A program made the translations under genes and the position numbers. From Bimuria novae-zelandiae CBS 107.79 (taxonomy: Eukaryota; Ascomycota; Dothideomycetes; Pleosporales; Didymosphaeriaceae): DNA of 64,000 bases. The notes under the pieces were generated by a model, which saw nothing but the letters and a program-made list of their open reading frames with translations, searched no databases and was not told the DNA's origin. Each line of letters opens with the position of its first letter. Positions within the stretch are counted from its first letter, which is position 1. The DNA is taken from NCBI GenBank assembly GCA_010015655.1, contig ML976748.1, positions 139,625-203,624 on the forward strand. Direction: 5' to 3'. This document shows, one piece after another, positions 13,505-24,800 of this stretch.

Positions 13505-15449
13505 AATAATATTATTATTTTAAAAGTACTAGGGAGCTTTAAATAGTATTTAAATGTTTTTTATACTAGGGTAGGGTGCTCCTTAATCTTATACGTATTA
13601 CTAAGTGTTTATAACTATTAAGGGATAAATTTAACTAAGAGAGCTAGTAAAGTTCTTAGTTATATATTTAATTAATCTAATACTAACTATAAGTTAAAAA
13701 GTACTAAGCTAGCGCTATAAGAGCTTTTTTTTATTAACGCGTTAAACGCGTTAATAAACATAGGTAGAAACTTCGTTTTAATAATATAGCAAATATAATT
13801 TTATATTAGCTACGTAACTTAGCGTAAATACACCTTTTTAGAAGTAAAAAATAACTTGTAACTAGTATCTATAGGATATGCGATAAGTACAGTAGTATAT
13901 AAAAATAAATAATTATATTTTTTTTAAAAATACTACTTAAAAGTAATAGGGCTATAGCTGTTTATACACGCATTAAAGTACTTTATTTATGTACCTTTAA
14001 GCTTATTTTTTTTGCTATTCTTAAAGACTATAATCGTTTATTAAGAAAACAGATTATTTTTAGTATACTAGCTAGTAAGGTATATCTTTACCTAAAAGAT
14101 AATAAAAAGTAGGATCATTTACCTTATGCTACTAATATTTAGTATTATTTATATTTACTTTTTATTATTTTTTTTAAACTTGCTTTAGCCTCCTACGCCT
14201 CCTAAAGCTTGTATTAACCTTTTAGCTAATTAAAATTACGCCTATTTTGAAACTAAACTTATTAAAATTTTATATATTTTTATCCGGTACGCCGTACTTC
14301 ACCTTAATATTTTATATAAGTTAAAACTAGTTTAATAAAATAGTAGAATTCTTATACAATATGCTTCAGTAATTTAACTTATAATTAAACATTATCATAA
14401 GTATAAGTATACACTTAACAAAGTTTGCTAGCTAGTTTTTATTAACTTTACCTTACCTATGCGTACTAAGTAAAGTATTGATTATATCTTAAACTTATTT
14501 AAGAATTATAGGGTATTTTTACTTAGTAAAATATATAATATACTAGTAAATTATCTTCTCCTTTAACTTTATAAGCTTTATTAAGTTTAATTATATTTTA
14601 GCGTATAGAAGGACAATAGCGCGGCTATTACGTAGTATAAATTTAAGTATATTATACGTAGTAATAGCGCGTTAGACTAACTGGAGTTAATAATTTGCAA
14701 TAATTTATAAAATAATATATTTAATTTATACGAAACAGATTAAGTATTGTTTTATTAAGCTATTATACATTAATTATAAGTTAGTGTAGGCTTAGCAAAA
14801 GCACGCAGCTCGCTTGTGGAATATGTTATCGTGTAGAGTATAGATTTTGGTGGGGTCTTGTCAGAGTAAGGTACTCGTTTGTGTGATGCACTCGCTTGTA
14901 AAGTACGTTATAGGAAAGAACTAATTAGTTAGTAGTAAACTACATAACTGTCACGAGAGCAACGAGTAGAAATGTCTGGGCCCGGGTAGGCTAGATTGAT
15001 ATATTGCGTTCGGTGTCTACGTGTAGGTACAAGACGTTGGGTAAGGAGGTAAGGTTCTCTCCCCACTATCCAGCGTAGGTCTATCTATCTCGCTTCGCCT
15101 AATGCTAGTCCTTTGGTAATTAGCGTGAGGACTTGGCATTCTACTGTGCATAGGCCATTTGCCCCATAGGTAGCTGCCGGATCACTGGCCTGTCTATATC
15201 GCGTCTGGCGCCGTACTATTGTTGACAGTACGGCTAGATTGTCAGGTTATCTGGGAGGTTACCGTGACAATAACCGTAGGTGTCCTGGGCTTACGACAAG
15301 ATTGAAAAAGTGATGTAGTTATATTAAGGTAGTATGCCAGTCTTACTAGGTTGTATCTAGCTTCTCCAAAGGTAGCTGAAGCTACAATACCCTCCACGAT
15401 ACTATGAGGACCTAGAAACCCCTTTCCCCTTGAGGCCTATATCCTAATC
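13505..15449. other. Very AT-rich decayed DNA grading into gene-island flank
   Basis: From 13505 to about 14760 the sequence is almost entirely A/T with no recognisable protein in any frame, probably an old RIP-saturated repeat. An imperfect hairpin lies at 14612-14672, containing the perfect 6-3-6 palindrome AATAGCGCGGCTATT. From about 14790 base composition returns to normal. 14790-15449 shows no gene and probably includes the transcript end of the transporter gene at 15450. Confidence 0.4.
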
Positions 15450-17250
15450 CTATTCACGTTGTGCCTCTACTGCAATGAGGCGTTGTGTAGCCGTCTCAGT
15501 TTTTGAGAAGCGCCATGGCTTAATCTTTCTTTCGAAGAGCTCGTCCAACTCGGCTGCAGAACGACTGTTTGCAAATATTAGCACGCAAACCCAAATGAAG
15601 CTGCCACAGCTCTTGACTTACCCCTTGGTTTCCGGAATCAAGAACCAGATTCCAATGACAAATGGCAACCCAACGCCAGCATAGAACCAACCAGTTTTGA
15701 AACCCCAGTTCCAGTCCGCAGCATTCGTCATCTTCGGAACCAGCACGTTCATGACAATGCCGATGACGCACGTGCTAGCGGCGCCGAAACCAGCAGTGTA
15801 TGGGCGGAGGCGCTGCGATGAAATCTCTCCAATATATCCCCACCCGGCTGCCCCGTTCGCCGTCAACCCAATATCTGAGACATTGTTAGCAATTGGCTAG
15901 TAGAGACAAGAGAGTTTCCCTACTCCAACAACACGCAAAGAATACGAAAAGATAGTCCGTAGCCCGGACCTTCTTTGTAACACCCAGGATGCCAATGGCT
16001 ACACAAGCGACCCAACATAGGGTGGTACCTGTACAAGCAATCCACCGTCGACCTAAGCGATCCGCCACAAGCACAACGATCAAGACGGTTACGATATTGA
16101 GCGATGAAGTGATACTCTTGATCTTGAACGGATCGCTAAGACCAGCCTGTTGAAAGAAATACGTGCCAAACGTGCCAAAAAGCGTAAGACCGATGAACTG
16201 CTGCGCCATGTTTGTCCACAAGGAAATCAGGGTGCGCAGGCCGTCTGTGCCTCGGAAAATGGCGGTCCAATGCTCACGACTTTGTTCCGCTGCTACTGCT
16301 CGCTCGTGTTCGACCGCGAGGCTTAGGATCTGGATTTGCTGGTGGACGTCATAGCCTGGGACGTTTCCGTTGAGCTTCCGGAGCGCTCTCTCTGCCCGCT
16401 CGATTTGGTTGGCTCCGACGCACCACGCCGGACTCTCGGGAAGGAAGATGTAGATGATGAGCATAATTCCTATCTGTGCCCACTGCGTGTAGATGGGCTC
16501 AAGCCAGTGGTATGGTTTCTGTTTCGCCATTCTCTGGATCGCAATGTAAGAGAAGAACGATCCCACGGTCCACCAGAAGCTGTAGCACATCAACAAACCA
16601 CCTCGAATCCGGACCGGCGCAACTTCAGCTATGTAAGTTGGTAGTGTTGACTGTAGGCATCCAACCCCAATGCCAGCAAGAAATTTGCCAATGAGCCAGA
16701 CTTGCCACTTTCGGGCAAGGCATTCGACCAGGACGCTGATGGCAAGGATGACCCAGAATGTGTACATCGCAATCTTTCGACCGTATCGGTTTGAAATGAA
16801 GGGTAGAGTCGTCATGCCGACGATCTGACCCACAGACTGTATCGTACTCCAACCGGTGAGAATTGGCGATTCGAGATAAAGGGCCCCTTTGGCGTTGGTC
16901 TTTGTGGCGAAAACCCGGACGAAGCCTTTATTTGCGATGATGCTGGCGTTCATACTACTTTATATCAGCCACAAGCCAATGTATACTAAAGGATTACTAA
17001 TGTAGTCTTACGCAATCTGGTATCCATCGGCGGCAGCGCTGAAAGCCGCGGCGAAGCAAACCAGGGTGGACATCTTGAACATCTTGATCGTCTCCCAAGG
17101 AGTCAATTCTTCATACCCCGTCGCGGCCTGGCCCCTCACTGCGGCGGCAATAACCTCGTCTTTCGGGTTGTTGACATCGTCGTGAGTTTCGACACGTTCG
17201 ATGGCCGCCGCTGTTGGCTTTTCCTTGGACGAATCGGCAAAGGTCGCCAT
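15450..17250 (-). CDS. MFS sugar porter (four exons)
   Basis: Predicted to import a sugar or glycoside across the plasma membrane by proton symport, as in the fungal sugar porter family of the major facilitator superfamily. Exons on the minus strand: 17250-17012, 16954-15924, 15874-15622, 15564-15450. Donors are GTAAGA, GTAGGG and GTAAGT; a TGCTAAC branch site is clear in intron 2. The spliced frame closes exactly at 545 residues, normal for the family. Visible family motifs are RYGRK after TM2, PESPAW before the central loop, ADRLGRR in the second half, GWGYIGEIS and the C-terminal PETKG. The N-terminus is cytosolic and has no signal peptide. The start at 17250 is the first ATG in frame with a typical hydrophilic leader. 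The substrate cannot be read from sequence; the rhamnosidase and glycosidase neighbours suggest a plant-derived oligosaccharide or glycoside. A maltose or lactose-type permease is the main alternative. Confidence 0.9.
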
Positions 17251-18177
17251 GGTGGAAAGATGCTGAGATAAAATGCCAGCTGAAGGGGGATGCAATAAGG
17301 AATGCGTAGTACGCAGGCTGTAGAACGCCAGCTTTCTTTGCATTTGAGTGCTTCTTGACTTAGTCTTCGGTCTAAGACTCTCTGCGACAAGTCCGCTAAA
17401 GAAGCCACAAAGGCCTAAGCGAGTAGCCCTTGGTATCGTTAAGCCGAAAGCATACGCTGATCCGATGTTCGGTATTGAATGTGGCCGACATGCGGACAGG
17501 TTTCCCCATAGAAAACGCGGGGGAAGTCTGGGGCTCCGGGTTGAACGGTAAGGAATGTCCCGAATCCCGACCCGTGGACCACGGGGTTCAAAGGCCAGTC
17601 GGCTATCAGATCTTTGGTCACCATAGGCCGCATGATTCAGTTCTCGCCGGAACCATCGCGTATTCTGGCGAATAGCTTTTCGCTTTTTCCAGCTGACTAG
17701 CGCTCCGTCGTATAAGGCGTATTCTAGCGTATAGCTTTTCGCTTTATCCATCTAACTAGCGCTCCGTCGTATAAGGCGTATTCTCGCGAATAGCATTTCG
17801 CTTTAAATTTCGGCCCAAGATTCTATTACAGGGTTAGTTCGATGCTAAACTTCGCATACAACGGTGGACAGTTCGAGCGGTTCGGTGTCCGTTATACCGC
17901 TGGGTCTCAAGAGTCGTACTAATGCAGTCACTAACAATTAACTTTCAATAGGTACGCTGCAAGCGAGCCACGGCGAGGGGTTGAACATCCAATGGACAGA
18001 GTCTGTTCGCGGCTTTATCTGCAACGCAAAAATGTAGCCTATCGAGAGAGGAAGTAGTTCTCTCCCTTCCGATGCAAGGTGCAAGAATGATTGATGGGGC
18101 TAGGACAGACGAAAAATGACGAATAGCACATGCTCCCTTCTGATTTCTTTACTTGATGCTAACAATACTGGTGATGC
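17251..18177. promoter_or_regulatory. Intergenic region: transporter promoter and rhamnosidase 3' side
   Basis: It separates two minus-strand genes: the start of the transporter (17250) and the stop of the rhamnosidase (18178). The transporter promoter must lie here. It holds the 59-bp tandem repeats at 17659-17804. I see no gene; the open frames here have no coding character. Confidence 0.6.
17659..17804. repeat. 59-bp tandem repeat, about 2.5 copies, upstream of transporter
   Basis: Copies at 17659-17717 and 17718-17776 and a partial copy from 17777. Each begins CGTATTCT and contains AGCTTTTCGCTTT (AGCATTTCGCTTT in the third). The two full copies also share CTAGCGCTCCGTCGTATAAG. It lies about 410-555 bp before the transporter ATG, so it could be a repeated activator site, but that is inference. 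Confidence 0.85.
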
Positions 18178-20997
18178 TCAAGATTTCGGCTTCAGAGGCG
18201 CAACAGGCCACTCATAATCCGGCAAGAACGAAGTCTGGAAAGACCAATCCCCAACCCCAACCTCTTGCGTTCTTTTGCCAGTACCTTCCGGAATGACGAC
18301 CTCAGCAACGACCCCGTACGGAACTGACATCTTCAAAGTGAACGTCTCAATGTCTTTGCTGCCAGGGGTCCTTTCCCAACTGAAAGAAACTGTGCCATGC
18401 GGCGTAGCATGAGATGCAGATGCATTCATAAAGTGCGCGCCAATGGCTGGGGCGATCCTGCATTTCGTCCACCCCGGTTCTAGTCGCTGCAGGCCTGCGA
18501 CTCTTTCGTACATGAATTTTGCTACCGCGCCGTACGCGTAGTGGTTGAAGGATGTCATGTCCCCAGGATTGACACTGCCGTCTGGAAGCAAACTATCCCA
18601 TCTCTCCCACACAGTTGTCGCACCCATGGTGACAGCGTAGAGCCATGATGGACATTCCTTCTCTAGCAGCAACGCGTAAGCAATCTGAACGTTGCCAGTG
18701 GTTGCTAACGCTTCGCATATAAATGGTGTCGCGGCAAAGCCTGTAGCAATCTTAAAATTATTTTTCCTGACTAAGTAAACTAGCCTTTCGCTCGCCCGAT
18801 CTCGCTGCGAAGGTGTTAAGAGGTTGAAACAGATTGCCAACGCGTATGTTGCCTGAGTATCGGAGACAATACGGCCGTTCGGTGTCACGTATTCTTCGTG
18901 AAACTGCGCTAGTGCAGCACGCGCTTCAGCATCAAAGGAAAGTTTCTCAGTTCTCTTATCCAGAAGGTCAGAAATGCGAGCCATGAGCTCTAAGCTTCGG
19001 ATGAGAAACATGTTGGCGATCATCTTGGCGTCCGTGTGTGACTTCCACGGCGCGTCTGGCGGTGCTGCTGGATCAAGCCAATCCTACACTGATCAGTATA
19101 CCGAACCCGAGCAAAGTAGCACCTGGCGACATACCCCAAGTTGGAAAACAGCGTTATCCCACAGATGCGTTGCGCCAGATTTGTTTCTGGGCAGAACGCT
19201 CATCCACGTCATCATACTCAGGTACTGCCGAGCCAAAATGGCTACATCTCCAGTTTCTTCGTAAAGCGCCCATGGAGCTAGGATGGTCACATCGTGCCAA
19301 ATCGCACAAGGCACCCTCCTACACCAGACCGGATCCACTATTGTAGAATTTGGACTGACCATAGGTGGGACGCCTCCAAGCACGGACTGATCGTATTCGA
19401 GATCAACGAGCCAATTTGATAGCAGTCCGAAACAATCGTAAATGAGAACTGCAGTGGGCGCGAACAATGCAAGGTCACCAGACCAGCCGAGTCTTTCATC
19501 TCTTTGAGGGCAGTCGGTAGGAACAGAGAGGAAGTTCCCCCGCATTCCCCAGCAAATGTTTCGATATAGCTGGGTGAGCAAACCGTCTGAGCAAGAAAAT
19601 GAACCAGCGCTTTCCATATCGGTGTGGCAAACAACGGCTTCGACCGACAAGAGCTCCAATGCTCCTGGCCAATTGTCGATCTGAACATACCGGAAGCCAT
19701 GGAAAGTAAAGCGTGGCTCATATGATTCACCAGATTGGAGCCCTCGCAATGTGTACTCATCGGTCGCTTTGCACATGCGCAAGGTCCGCGTACAGAGCTC
19801 TTCATGCTCAAGGACTTCGGCATGCTTGAGGGTAATTTTATGGCCGCGAGTACCTCTGATGTTTTTCAGCTTCACATAGCCTACAATGTTCTGGCCAAAG
19901 TCAACGATCGTATTCCCAGAGGGGCTATGCAGGATTCGCGTTGGCTGCATGACCTGGAGGCGCCTCACAGGCCCACTCGTTCCAGCAGTGAGCGTGGTTG
20001 TTTCTGGCAGGGGCGACAGAGTCAAGACCTCATGCCAACCGCCATTTGCAGCTGGGTTGGACAACGACCAATCCGGAAGTTCCAACCTTGCGTCATACTT
20101 TTCTCCGTCATACAGCTCGGCGAGACGAATTGGGCCTAGAAGTTAGAGCGCAATTAGCAAATACCCTAGCGTTGTCATTCGCACTGCATGTTGCGTACCT
20201 CTAGCGACCTTCCAAGAAGCGCCAGATGTGATGATTTCCCGGGAGTTATCAGCATACGTGATCTCAAGCTGGACCATCAAAGCTGGATGCGGGCCCCAGA
20301 TGTTGCGATGTCCGCCTTCCCACCCGATACGTCCACAAAACCAGCCTTCGGCTACACGAACTCCGATACAGTTACTGGCGTTGGATGATAACATTGTGGT
20401 GACATCGTAGGTCTGATATTGCAGTCTGCCATCGTACGCCGTCCAGCCCGGAGCAAGAAAATAGTCACCAACCCGCTCGCCATTGATCTCGGCTTCATAC
20501 ACGCCTTGGGCGGTGATGTATAAACGTGCCAGGGCAACGATATATGGAGTCTCAAATTCTCTTCGGAATAAGCATTCGGAATCAGGCCCAGGAGTGTGAG
20601 GTCCCCACGGCGCGGCGATGCGTTCGCACTGCCAGTCGCTGCGATTGAGCAGGCCGGTTTCGAGGACTGCTGGTTCACTCCACGGAGTCTCCTGCCTTAC
20701 CTCGCTTCGAACCCGAATGCGGATGGATATGCTCTGACGGGAGCTCAAACTTTTCTCGAACGGCCACGGTACCAAGCTCGAAAGTGACGACGTAGCACTC
20801 GCTAGCGAAATAACCGGACGTTTTGTGTCAATTCTTTCTGAAAGTTCGATATCATAGCTATGTTGTTTGAAGCTTTTAGGAGTGTCGTGGAGCTTCCAGG
20901 AGAGCCTCGGCCTGGTTTCGTGGACTCCAAGGGTGCAGCCTGGAAGGTAATGCTCAAAGCGGACGTCAGTAACTCTCGCCATCTTGTCCAGCGACAT
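18178..20997 (-). CDS. GH78 alpha-L-rhamnosidase, intracellular type (three exons)
   Basis: Predicted to remove terminal alpha-L-rhamnose from oligosaccharides or glycosides. Exons: 20997-20199, 20135-19135, 19083-18178. Donors are GTACGC and GTATGT; acceptors follow CTCTAACTTCTAG and TGTAG. Lengths 799+1001+906 close to 901 residues, normal for fungal GH78. Order: N-terminal beta domains (VTDVRFEHYLPG..., with WKVARGPIRLAELYDGEKYDAR across the first junction), then the (alpha/alpha)6 catalytic domain with TDCPQRDERLGWSGD (D479/E480, the conserved acid cluster), FQLGDWLDP across the second junction and TTVWERWDS (E760), then a C-terminal beta domain. No signal peptide, so it is probably cytosolic. 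An upstream in-frame ATG exists at 21087, but family similarity starts only after MSLDKMARVTDV, so 20997 was chosen (20982 is also possible). It is divergent from the GH1 gene and shares its promoter. Confidence 0.93.
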
Positions 20998-21709
20998 TTC
21001 CCGAGGAAAGGCAGCGCAGAGATGATGAGACGGATCGAACCAAAACTGCAAATACTGGGAGTCCACAGTGGGCAAAAACCGCGCCACGTGATCTTTGAGA
21101 AAGGCGGCCGGGGAATGCCAGGAACGATCGTCGGTAATTTCCTTTTAGATGTGATTGGCGGCTACACCGGGGAAAGTAAAGATTGTTTTATCATGCCACA
21201 CTTCGGATGAGGTCCCTTGGCGTGACTTCATGCTGTTTATGGAGGAATCGAGTGAGTCATATCTGCCGCAAGACACCCCAATGAGCAACGAGGCGGTCAG
21301 CTCCCATCACGATCGAAAAAGGGCAGCTTTCGCGTCCCTGAACAGGGATCGGAAGAGATTGTGTGTTCTTATTCCGCCAAGACGCTAACGGACTAGACAC
21401 TACCGAGTAGGTAATGCAGATGATAATCCTTACACTAGCTCCTACCAACCCTTGCAAATCCACCAACGCCAAGCGCTGGTCCTCTAGAGAACGGCAAAAA
21501 TTGCCCCGAAGGACGCCTCTAGTTTTAGTACACTCGCTGGCTCTTGAAAATACTGCCATGGTCGGTGTAATTACTGCCGGAGTATCCTCCGTTGGTCGGT
21601 CCAAAGCAATAGCTTGCTGGAAGATATCCCATCGAGAACGGTCTCAAGAAACATCCACCGCACACAGAACAGACCCCCATCACCAGTACAGATACTTAGC
21701 AGGCTCGCT
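20998..21709. promoter_or_regulatory. Divergent promoter of rhamnosidase and GH1 glycosidase
   Basis: 712 bp between the two start codons, so the genes can be co-regulated from one region. A palindrome CGG-N8-CCG lies at 21578-21591, overlapping CCG-N5-CGG at 21589-21599. These are the half-site types bound by fungal Zn2Cys6 activators. Binding is inference. Confidence 0.55.
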
Positions 21710-23221
21710 ATGTCTTCAGAGGCTTTGATGTTTCAGGCGACGGATGTCATCACCAAACACAGCGAATCGGCCGGTTACCACGAACGTGTCCAAGAGCTTC
21801 CTCTCCCTTCAAATTTCTCCTGGGGTACTGCTACAGCAGCCTACCAAGTCGAAGGCGGTGCTGATCAAGGAGGGAAAGGAAAGTCCATCTGGGACACATT
21901 TTCGCACCTCCAACCGTCGCGGACCAATGGCGAGCACGCAGATGTCGCCTGTGATCACTACAACCGGATGCCCGAGGATGTCGATCTAATGTCTACGTTC
22001 GATGTCGATGTTTATCGATTCTCTCTGTCATGGTCCCGCATAATTCCCTTTGGGGGACGTAAAGATGCAATCAGCGACGAAGGAATTGCATTTTACGACA
22101 AGCTCATCAACAATCTCCTGGAGCACAACATCGAGCCGGTTGTAACACTTTATCACTGGGACTTACCTCAGGCGCTATATGACCGTTACCATGGATTTTT
22201 GGACACGGATGAGTTCCGAGCAGACTTTATTCATTATGCCCGTGTGTGCTTCTCCCGATTCGGTGATCGCGTCCGGAAATGGGTCACCTTCAATGAACCC
22301 TACATTATTTCCATATTCGCGCATCTGAACGGCACGCTTGCGCCTGGTCACTGCCGTGAACAAGGCACTGATACAAAGACAGAACCATGGCGCGTAGGGC
22401 ATACCATCATCCTTTCCCACGCGTCGGTTGTTCAGATGTATGCCTCAGAATTCCAGCCAACGCAGGAGGGAAGTATCTCCATTGTCTTGAACGGCCATTT
22501 TTATGAGCCCTTCAATCCGCAAAATCAAGCCGATATCGACGCCGCCGAGCGCAGGATGGTGTTCTATATTGGATGGTTCGGAGACACCATTTTTCTGGGA
22601 CAAGATTACCCAATCGCCATGCGGGAGTATCTCGGCACGCGGTTGCCAACATTCACGTCGGAAGAGATCGAGCTCCTCCGTCAAACAGCACAACTTAACG
22701 CATTCTACGGCATGAACCACTACTCGACAAAATATGCGCGACAGTTGACCGACCCCCCTACCGACGATGACTGGACAAGCAACATCGAGGAAGGCCCGGT
22801 GAATAGTGATGGTTTAGAAATCGGTCCGGCATCAGCACAACAATGGCTCCGTGTCGCACCCGAAGGGTTCCGCAAGCTGCTCAATTGGGTATGGAAGCGC
22901 TACCGCCTTCCCGTCATCATAACGGAGAACGGCTGTCCCTGCATTGGTGAGAAGGACGTGCAGGTTGCCATAAACGACACGTTCCGCCAGAGGTACTTTG
23001 GGCTCTATCTCGATGCGATTTCGCGTGCCATTTACCAAGATGGAGTAGATGTCAAGGGTTACTATGCTTGGAGTCTGATGGATAACTATGAGTGGGCGGC
23101 TGGATATGGGCCGAGGTATGGAATTGTGCATGTCGATTTTGAGACGCTGAAAAGGACACCGAAAGGTTCGGCGTGGTATCTGAGGGACAGTTTCAAGAGT
23201 AGAAGACAAGCTTCATCATAG
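21710..23221 (+). CDS. GH1 beta-glucosidase/beta-glycosidase, intracellular
   Basis: Retaining beta-glycosidase that hydrolyses terminal beta-D-glucosyl (often also galactosyl) residues. A single uninterrupted 503-residue frame matches the usual GH1 barrel length. Visible signatures: the N-terminal FSWGTATAAYQVEGG, the acid/base motif TFNEP (E196), HYSTKYA, the nucleophile motif ITENG (E406), and the C-terminal aglycone/sugar-binding WSLMDNYEWAAGYGPRYGI. No signal peptide is present, so cytosolic action is expected. The frame is open 32 codons further upstream, but 21710 (MSSEALMFQ) was chosen because the upstream residues are not family-like and 21710 leaves a normal leader; 21728 is another option. 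It shares a promoter with the GH78 gene, which suggests one sequential pathway: rhamnose removal followed by beta-glycoside cleavage. Confidence 0.95.
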   Translation: MSSEALMFQATDVITKHSESAGYHERVQELPLPSNFSWGTATAAYQVEGGADQGGKGKSIWDTFSHLQPSRTNGEHADVACDHYNRMPEDVDLMSTFDVDVYRFSLSWSRIIPFGGRKDAISDEGIAFYDKLINNLLEHNIEPVVTLYHWDLPQALYDRYHGFLDTDEFRADFIHYARVCFSRFGDRVRKWVTFNEPYIISIFAHLNGTLAPGHCREQGTDTKTEPWRVGHTIILSHASVVQMYASEFQPTQEGSISIVLNGHFYEPFNPQNQADIDAAERRMVFYIGWFGDTIFLGQDYPIAMREYLGTRLPTFTSEEIELLRQTAQLNAFYGMNHYSTKYARQLTDPPTDDDWTSNIEEGPVNSDGLEIGPASAQQWLRVAPEGFRKLLNWVWKRYRLPVIITENGCPCIGEKDVQVAINDTFRQRYFGLYLDAISRAIYQDGVDVKGYYAWSLMDNYEWAAGYGPRYGIVHVDFETLKRTPKGSAWYLRDSFKSRRQASS

Positions 23222-23609
23222 AGCCTGTATATAAGTTGCAAGGTGATTTTGCTACATCCCTATGTATCCAAATAATCCTGCTCAAACCCAATCATGTACA
23301 TGTAGTCGAGGGTAACACGCTCTTTACATTTGCTCCTTGATTCGCCTCTAATGGTACATCATTATGCCCGAACTGTGTGAACCTTCGTGCGCAACAGCCC
23401 TCCGGATAACTGATTCGTTGCTTATAGGCTCTGGTGTTTACTAGTCAAGTGGACGACGCAGACTAGAAGTTCTCTTGCGGTGCGGAGGAACAGGCGGTGG
23501 CTATGATGGTGATTGGGGCACTGGCAGAGGAATCATGTGCGGTTCCAACTATCCAACCTCAAGCAGTTATTCCTGATACGAGCGAATCTTAGGAATCCAC
23601 AAATTTACT

Positions 23610-23726
23610 TGAATCAAGCCTAAGCCCATGTCTCCCAGGCTTCTTCCGCTCTTGAAGGAGGAAGCACCAAACAATGCCGTGAACCCGGTCTCGGGTCAAG
23701 CTCTTGCGGCTGTACAAGGATGCGCT
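23610..23726 (+). repeat. Inverted repeat, left arm (blocks A then B)
   Basis: Block A (23610-23630, TGAATCAAGCCTAAGCCCATG) is followed by block B (23633-23726, about 94 bp). Both occur as reverse complements to the right of the gap. Confidence 0.9.
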
Positions 23727-23953
23727 TCGCGTTCATCTCAGCAAGTCAGGACCCTAGCCATAGCGGGTCCGTCCAGCATGCATGCGATGCCACGTGCGCA
23801 TGGATGTCAAGAGCGATTAAGGGGTTCACCCGCACCTCTAACCTGGACGAACTAGTGCTGTGGATGTGGTCCGTGTATCGGCTAGGGTGACCGTATTGCT
23901 ATACGCGCCTACTACAGTTAGCGCGACAGAATCACAACGCACGGTCAGATATC

Positions 23954-24538
23954 NNNNNNNNNNNNNNNNNNNNNNNNNNNNNNNNNNNNNNNNNNNNNNN
24001 NNNNNNNNNNNNNNNNNNNNNNNNNNNNNNNNNNNNNNNNNNNNNNNNNNNNNNNNNNNNNNNNNNNNNNNNNNNNNNNNNNNNNNNNNNNNNNNNNNNN
24101 NNNNNNNNNNNNNNNNNNNNNNNNNNNNNNNNNNNNNNNNNNNNNNNNNNNNNNNNNNNNNNNNNNNNNNNNNNNNNNNNNNNNNNNNNNNNNNNNNNNN
24201 NNNNNNNNNNNNNNNNNNNNNNNNNNNNNNNNNNNNNNNNNNNNNNNNNNNNNNNNNNNNNNNNNNNNNNNNNNNNNNNNNNNNNNNNNNNNNNNNNNNN
24301 NNNNNNNNNNNNNNNNNNNNNNNNNNNNNNNNNNNNNNNNNNNNNNNNNNNNNNNNNNNNNNNNNNNNNNNNNNNNNNNNNNNNNNNNNNNNNNNNNNNN
24401 NNNNNNNNNNNNNNNNNNNNNNNNNNNNNNNNNNNNNNNNNNNNNNNNNNNNNNNNNNNNNNNNNNNNNNNNNNNNNNNNNNNNNNNNNNNNNNNNNNNN
24501 NNNNNNNNNNNNNNNNNNNNNNNNNNNNNNNNNNNNNN
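23954..24538. other. Assembly gap (585 N)
   Basis: Run of N. The 11 bases GGTCAGATATC stand immediately on both sides (23943-23953 and 24539-24549), so the two contig ends overlap or flank a duplication. Confidence 0.99.
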
Positions 24539-24568
24539 GGTCAGATATCAAAGATCGGTGGTGATGGA

Positions 24569-24682
24569 CATGGGCTTAGGCTTGATTCAGCGCATCCTTG
24601 TACAGTCGCAAGAGCTTGACCCGAGACCGGGTTCACGGCATTGTTTGGTGCTTCCTCCTTCAAGAGCGGAAGAAGCCTGGGA
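24569..24682 (-). repeat. Inverted repeat, right arm (A' then B')
   Basis: Reverse complement of block A at 24569-24589, directly followed by the reverse complement of block B (about 24589-24682) with very few differences. A plain inverted repeat would have B' before A', so the order is permuted. Confidence 0.9.
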
Positions 24683-24800
24683 GCCGATCGGCTTGAACTT
24701 TAGCTCGGGAGTGTGCCCTCAAGTGTGCGCGAGTAGTTGCAGTCAGCTGTCAAGCTACTCGTTCGCTTATCGCACGGTCTCGGTCAACTTTACGTCATTA

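Larger units (their letters stand above)
23222..24800. other. Gene-free interval with assembly gap and permuted inverted repeats
   Basis: No gene recognised. It includes the GH1 3' flank, two inverted-repeat blocks on either side of an N run, and the N run itself (23954-24538). The open frames that cross the N run are artefacts. Confidence 0.7.

Noticed and set aside
15475..17675. Several plus-strand open frames over the transporter
   Set aside because: They are shadows of the spliced minus-strand gene, which closes in frame at 545 residues.
17008..17751. Longer 247-codon N-terminal reading of the transporter
   Set aside because: Upstream of 17250 the text has no family character and runs into the 59-bp promoter repeats; family-like sequence starts at MATFADSSKEK.
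23628..23855. Possible 75-codon gene left of the gap
   Set aside because: It lies in the inverted-repeat block, has no domain, and its frame is open only by chance in GC-richer DNA.
23838..24564. Long open frames across the gap on both strands
   Set aside because: They consist almost entirely of N.
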